Positions 60,005 to 64,000 of a stretch of DNA of 64,000 bases are shown here, one piece after another. This DNA comes from CBDDEC01 sp965198045 (lineage in GTDB: Bacteria; Chloroflexota; Dehalococcoidia; UBA2979): positions 372,001-436,000 of the forward strand of contig CBDAOL010000012.1 in NCBI GenBank assembly GCA_965198045.1, read 5' to 3'. Position 1 is the stretch's first letter. Each line of letters starts with the position of its first letter. The position numbers were made by a program, and so were the translations under genes. A model generated the notes under the pieces. The model saw nothing but the letters and a program-made list of their open reading frames with translations. It searched no databases and had not been told where the DNA came from.

Positions 60005-60445
60005 CTACCGCCGGGTGCGCCGTGAGGTCCACCAGCGACGGAGACGCTGCGACAGGCTGGTACCTCGGGTGCTGTAGCGGATCTCGCGCCCGCGCCAGCG
60101 CTGCTCGACGGTCCCGCGGCCACCGCCGCCCCGCGCGAAGACCATGATCGCGAAGCTGCTGACGAAGAGGATGATGCCGGCGTAGAGCAGCCAGCTCATC
60201 GGACCGAACCCGCGGAAGAAGAACGCTGCGAGGATCATCAGGAACGAGATCAGCATGACCTGCCCGATGGAGATCCGGCCGAGCGCCTTCGCGAAGGCGC
60301 GCTGCCGCTCTGCGATGACGCCGCCGAAGCCGCGCAGAGCGCGCTTGCGCGCACGTGTGCGCCGAGTCTCGGCGTCCGGGAAGTGCTCGATCTTGCTGAG
60401 GATCTCCTCGATCTCGCGCTCGAGGCGATCGGAGTCGTCGGCCAT
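60005..60445 (-). CDS. Predicted membrane protein with coiled-coil N-terminus, function unknown
   Basis: A 146-residue protein. The acidic helical N-terminus (DDSDRLEREIEEILSKIEHF) is followed by a basic stretch, two hydrophobic segments (IGQVMLISFLMILAAFFF and MSWLLYAGIILFVSSFAIMV), and a strongly basic tail (about 12 Arg in the last 45 residues). No known domain recognised. ATG 60445 has GGAGCAGGAG upstream. Confidence 0.7.
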   Translation of the reverse strand: MADDSDRLEREIEEILSKIEHFPDAETRRTRARKRALRGFGGVIAERQRAFAKALGRISIGQVMLISFLMILAAFFFRGFGPMSWLLYAGIILFVSSFAIMVFARGGGGRGTVEQRWRGREIRYSTRGTSLSQRLRRWWTSRRTRR

Positions 60446-60494
60446 GCCGCTCCTGCTCCGTGGCGGCGAGAGGTGGAACTACCGCCGCGCCTTG

Positions 60495-60500
60495 AGTATA
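60495..60500 (-). promoter_or_regulatory. -10 element of the 60445 membrane protein gene
   Basis: TATACT on the minus strand, 49 nt before the ATG. Unlike the leaderless cases this gene has both a leader and a Shine-Dalgarno, so both start types coexist in this genome. Confidence 0.5.
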
Positions 60501-60554
60501 GCAACGGCGGGAGGCGCAACGTGTGAAACGGCGTCGCGGGCTTGAGGTTGCCCG

Positions 60555-62138
60555 TTAGGCCTCGGCGCGGCCCCAACCACCGCCTCCGGGCGTCTCGACG
60601 CGCACGCGGTCGCCCGGACCCACCTCGACCTGTGCCCGCGCGCCCAGATCTTCGCTCGAGCCGTCCGCGCGCAGCAGCGTGTTGCGCCCGACCGCGCCGG
60701 CCCCACCCCCCTCGAGGCCCCACGGGGCGAAGCGACGACGCTCTGTCACCAGTGAGACGGTGGCCTGGTCGTGGAAGCGGTACTCGCGTAGCACCCCGTC
60801 ACCGCCGGGATGCTCACCGCCGCCGCCGCTGCCGCGCCGCAGCTCGTAGCGCTCGACGGCAAACGGGTAGGCGAGGGGCAGCGCCTCGATCGGTGTGTTC
60901 ATCGTGTTCGTCATGTGCGTGTGCACCCCGGAGCGGCCGACGCGCTGCGGCCCGCCGCCCGCGCCGCCGGCGATGGTCTCGTAGTAGGCGTACGGCCGCT
61001 CGCGAGCCGAGTCGAAGCCACCGATCGTGATGTTGTTCATCGTGCCGGACGATGCCGCCGGCAGCTGTCCCGGCAGCGCCAGTGCCAGTGCGCCCAGCGC
61101 CACATCAGTGACGCGCTGGCTGGTCTCGACGTTGCCGGCGGAAACGGCGCGAGGGGGCCCCGCGTTGATCACGCTCCGCTCTGGCAGCGTGAAACGGATC
61201 GGGCGATAGCAGCCCTCGTTCGCTGGCGCGTCCTCGCCGGCGAGACAGCGCACGGCGTAGTAGCAGGCCGAGCGCGTCACGGCCGCGACGGCGTTGACCG
61301 AGGCCTCGGCCGTCTCCGGGTCGCTGCCCGAGAAGTCGAAGTGCGCTTCGTCGCCTTCGATCGTGAGCGCGAGGCGGATCGCGAGGCCCTCCGGGCCGAC
61401 CTCCATGCGGTCCTCGAATTCGTAGCGGCCGTCGGGGATGCCGGCGATCACGGAGCGCAGCACTCGCTCGCCGTGTGCGAGCAGCGCTTCGAACCGCGCC
61501 GCCAGGCCGTCGAGGCCGAAGCGACCGACCGCGTCGTCGATCCGCGCCGCGCCGAGCGCGGTCGTGGCCAGCTGCGCGCGCAGGTCGCCTCGACGTTCTT
61601 CCGGCGCGCGGGAGTTGCGGACGATCAGCGCGATCGCGGCATCGTTGGGCCGGCCGCCATCGATCAATCGGATCGGCGGCACCACCAGGCCCTCCTGCAG
61701 GAGCTCCCTCGCGACCGGCATCGAGCCCGGCGCCATGCCCCCGATGTCGGCGTGGTGCGCCCTCGTTGAGACGAACGCGATCGGCCGGTCGGTGCCGGCG
61801 AAGACCGGCGCCACGGTCGTGAGGTCGGGCAGGTGGGTGCCGCCTTTGAACGGGTCGTTCAGCGCCAGGACGTCGCCCGGCTCGAACGGCGCCAGCCCCA
61901 TGACCTGCCGCACGGCTGTCGGCATGGCGCCGAGGTGCACCGGCATGTGCGCCGCCTGCGCCACCATCGCGCCGTCCGCATCGAATACGGCGCACGAGTA
62001 GTCGCGGCGCTCCTTGATGTTGGGCGAGTAGGCCGTGCGCTTCAGCACCTCGCCCATCTCCTCGGCGATCGAGGTGAGTGCGGCGTCGGCGATGGCGAGG
62101 TCGCTCGCAGAGAGCGCGCTGTTCGGTTCGTTCGTCAT
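60555..62138 (-). CDS. hyuB: Hydantoinase B/oxoprolinase family protein
   Basis: The B subunit of the ATP-dependent hydantoinase/5-oxoprolinase/acetone-carboxylase-like superfamily. MGEVLKRTAYSPNIKERRDYSCAVFDADG at the N-terminus, GDVLALNDPFKGGTHLPDLT, TRAHHADIGGMAPGSMP, then RYEFEDRMEVGPEG, FDFSGSDPETAEASVNAV and YELRRGSGGGGEHPGGDGV are typical HyuB blocks. 527 residues. ATG 62138 overlaps the hyuA stop as ATGA. The substrate is not decidable. Confidence 0.92.
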   Translation of the reverse strand: MTNEPNSALSASDLAIADAALTSIAEEMGEVLKRTAYSPNIKERRDYSCAVFDADGAMVAQAAHMPVHLGAMPTAVRQVMGLAPFEPGDVLALNDPFKGGTHLPDLTTVAPVFAGTDRPIAFVSTRAHHADIGGMAPGSMPVARELLQEGLVVPPIRLIDGGRPNDAAIALIVRNSRAPEERRGDLRAQLATTALGAARIDDAVGRFGLDGLAARFEALLAHGERVLRSVIAGIPDGRYEFEDRMEVGPEGLAIRLALTIEGDEAHFDFSGSDPETAEASVNAVAAVTRSACYYAVRCLAGEDAPANEGCYRPIRFTLPERSVINAGPPRAVSAGNVETSQRVTDVALGALALALPGQLPAASSGTMNNITIGGFDSARERPYAYYETIAGGAGGGPQRVGRSGVHTHMTNTMNTPIEALPLAYPFAVERYELRRGSGGGGEHPGGDGVLREYRFHDQATVSLVTERRRFAPWGLEGGGAGAVGRNTLLRADGSSEDLGARAQVEVGPGDRVRVETPGGGGWGRAEA

Positions 62139-64000
62139 GCGCGCTCCAGCAGCAGGTTGCCCGCCTCGTCAACGGTCGCACTCCAGCTCGGCGTGACCAG
62201 CGTCGTCGTGTCGAGTTGCGTGACGATCACCGGCCCCGGCAGGGCCATCCCCGGGGTCAGGGCGTCTCGCCGATAGAGGGGCGTCGAGGTCGCCGCACCG
62301 TCGAACAGCACATCGACCTGGTCAAACGGTTCGCCCGGCGTCACCTCGAACGTGCGAGCCGGCGCCGAGTTCGCCTGGCGCACGCGCGCCGTGGAGCGGA
62401 CGTTGACCACCTCGACCGTCGCTGACGCTTCGGCGTGGGCGAAGCGCTGCTCGTGCAGGCGATGGAACTCGGCCAGCGCGGGGGCCGGGTCGCTCGCGTC
62501 GCTCAGTGCCACGGTCAGCTCGTACGACTGCCCGAGGTAGCGCAGGTCGAGCGCGAGCTCGATCTGGGCGTCCGCGCGCAGTTCGCCCCGGGCCTCGTTG
62601 GCGACAGCACGGAGCGCATCGCCGATCGCGGCGAAGTTCGCCGGCTCGAACGACACGAGGATCGAGCGGGTGCGCGTCGCCGTGAGGTCGCTCTCAGCGG
62701 CTCCGTGCGCGGCGAGGACGCCCGGCATCATCGGTACGAGCACGCGAGGCAGCTCCAGCGACTCGGCGAGCGCACAGGCATGCAGCGGCCCGGCGCCGCC
62801 GAAGGCCACGAGCGTGAACTCGCGAGGATCGAAGCCACGTTCCACGGAGACGACGCGCAGGGCGCGCTCCATGTTTGCCGTGGCCACCTCAATCACGGCC
62901 TCCGCTGCGGCCTCGACGCTCGCGAACGCCTCCAGCAGCGGCCCGGCCGCCCGGCGGGCGCGCTCGACATCCAGGGGCATCGCACCGTCCAGCAGGCCGC
63001 CGTCGCCCAGACGGCCCAGTACCGCCTGCGCATCGGTCACCGTGAAGTCCTCGCCGCGGCCGTAGCAGGCGGGGCCGGGCTCGGCGCCCGCTGACCGTGG
63101 GCCGACGCGCAGCGCTCCGCCCGCGTCGAGGCGGGCGATCGAACCGCCGCCCGCGCCCACCGTATGGACGTCGACGACGGGGGTGCGCGCGGGCAGACCG
63201 CCGACGACCACGTCGGCCCGGGTTGGCACCTCGGCGTCGCAGAGCGCGACATCGGTGGAGGTGCCGCCCATGTCGAACGTTAGGATGCGCTCGAATCCGG
63301 CGGCACGTGACAGCGCGAACGCGCCGGCCACGCCGGCGGCGGGGCCGGAGAGCAGCGTAGCCACCGGCAGGCGGCCTGCCCGTTCGGTGCTGGCTGCGCC
63401 GCCGTCGGACTGCACGATGTGCAGCTCGCGGCAGCCCCGGTCCTCGAGGCCTCGCGCCAGTTGCGAGACATAACGGGACATCACTGGCCCGACGTAGGCG
63501 TTCAGCGCCGTCGTCGCGGTCCGTTCCACCTCGCGGTACTCGGGCGACACCGCCGTCGAGAGTGAGAGGAACAGCCCCGCCTGGCCTGCCGGGCCGTTGA
63601 ACAGCTCCTCGAGCGCGGGGTTCGCATAGGAGTAGAGCAGCGACACGGCGATCGCCTCGGCGTCCCGTTCGGCGGCCTCGCGCACGATTTCGCGCACCTC
63701 GGAGTGGTCGGGCGCCTCCGCGACCGAGCCGTCGGGGTCGAGCCGGCCATGCAGTTCGAACAGCAGCTCGTCCGGCACCAGTGGCTCGGGCGTTTCTGGC
63801 TCCAGGTCGTAGATGTCCGGCCGCGTCTGCCGGCCAATCGTGATCAGGTCGCGCATGCCCTCGGTCAGCACCAGGGCGATGCGCGCTCCGCGACGCTCGA
63901 GGACCGCGTTCGTGGCCACCGTCGATCCGTGCACCACGAGGTCGGGCGTGACGCCCAGCGCGTCGATGCCTTCGAGGACCGCGCGCGATGGGTCGTCGGG
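62135..64000 (-). CDS. hyuA: Hydantoinase A/oxoprolinase family protein (N-terminus outside the window)
   Basis: The ATP-binding partner of hyuB. The frame is open to the right edge, so the N-terminus lies beyond it. Visible parts: VVHGSTVATNAVLERRGARI (family start region), LLSGPAAGVAGAFALSRAAG, TFDMGGTSTDVALCDAEVPT (ASKHA phosphate loop), TVGAGGGSIARLDAGG, GPACYGRG, and LVAFGGAGPLHACALAESL. The C-terminal domain ends in WSATVDEAGNLLLERA. About 620 residues are visible of a usual 650-700. The Met at about 63937 is internal. Confidence 0.92.
   Translation of the reverse strand, partial: PDDPSRAVLEGIDALGVTPDLVVHGSTVATNAVLERRGARIALVLTEGMRDLITIGRQTRPDIYDLEPETPEPLVPDELLFELHGRLDPDGSVAEAPDHSEVREIVREAAERDAEAIAVSLLYSYANPALEELFNGPAGQAGLFLSLSTAVSPEYREVERTATTALNAYVGPVMSRYVSQLARGLEDRGCRELHIVQSDGGAASTERAGRLPVATLLSGPAAGVAGAFALSRAAGFERILTFDMGGTSTDVALCDAEVPTRADVVVGGLPARTPVVDVHTVGAGGGSIARLDAGGALRVGPRSAGAEPGPACYGRGEDFTVTDAQAVLGRLGDGGLLDGAMPLDVERARRAAGPLLEAFASVEAAAEAVIEVATANMERALRVVSVERGFDPREFTLVAFGGAGPLHACALAESLELPRVLVPMMPGVLAAHGAAESDLTATRTRSILVSFEPANFAAIGDALRAVANEARGELRADAQIELALDLRYLGQSYELTVALSDASDPAPALAEFHRLHEQRFAHAEASATVEVVNVRSTARVRQANSAPARTFEVTPGEPFDQVDVLFDGAATSTPLYRRDALTPGMALPGPVIVTQLDTTTLVTPSWSATVDEAGNLLLERA

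Overview
The window is a gene-dense, high-G+C bacterial chromosome segment with no visible mobile element, CRISPR array, rRNA or tRNA. No gap between genes exceeds about 260 bases. The best guess for the source is a Chloroflexota bacterium, possibly of the Dehalococcoidia or a related group. This rests on the coenzyme-B12 ribonucleotide reductase, GTG/TTG starts, lipoproteins with Asp/Gly-rich tails after the lipobox Cys, and a TIGR03960-like radical SAM protein. It is inference, not proof.

Layout. 1-4.4 kb: a cut-off SAM methyltransferase, a radical SAM protein, a small membrane protein, a PPOX-fold protein, a metallo-hydrolase and a GNAT acetyltransferase. 4.4-7.4 kb: nrdR and class II nrdJ with a 22-bp palindromic operator in the nrdJ promoter. 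7.7-23.8 kb (minus strand): a tightly overlapping division and cell-wall (dcw) cluster in the order mraZ-rsmH-ftsL-PBP-murF-mraY-murD-ftsW-murG-murC-ddl-ftsQ-ftsA-ftsZ, without murE or murB. 24-32.4 kb (plus): mogA-trmD, rplS, priA, def-yajC-secD-secF. 32.4-37.2 kb: selB, a zinc-ribbon protein and hemW on the minus strand, facing a DUF3179-type lipoprotein gene that reads through an in-frame TGA. 37.3-48.3 kb: aspS, a peptide-type ABC importer without ATPases, tig-clpP-clpX, nadK and a NUDIX hydrolase. 48.4-57.8 kb: a TCA-cycle block (succinate dehydrogenase genes on plus, then acyl-CoA carboxylase-icd-mdh-fumC on minus). 57.9-64 kb: a LysM lipoprotein, an M28 peptidase lipoprotein, a small membrane protein and a hydantoinase/oxoprolinase hyuA-hyuB pair that runs off the window.

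The strongest novelty is the DUF3179-type lipoprotein at 35971-37164. It carries TGA exactly where the family has the first Cys of a CxxC motif. The frame stays open for about 240 codons after the TGA, a perfect 7-bp hairpin with a GGGUUC loop lies 21 nt downstream, and selB sits about 2 kb away. This reads as a selenoprotein with a UxxC redox motif.

Other points: six genes have a -10-like hexamer 6-7 nt before the start codon, which implies leaderless mRNAs. One of these motifs moves the selB start. A further such site would start a 12-residue leader peptide coupled to def. Three gene-integrity anomalies cluster between 44.5 and 49.2 kb: a frameshift in the tig tail, a frameshift in the sdh membrane subunit, and an ATC in place of the sdhA start codon. 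They could be biological or local sequence errors.
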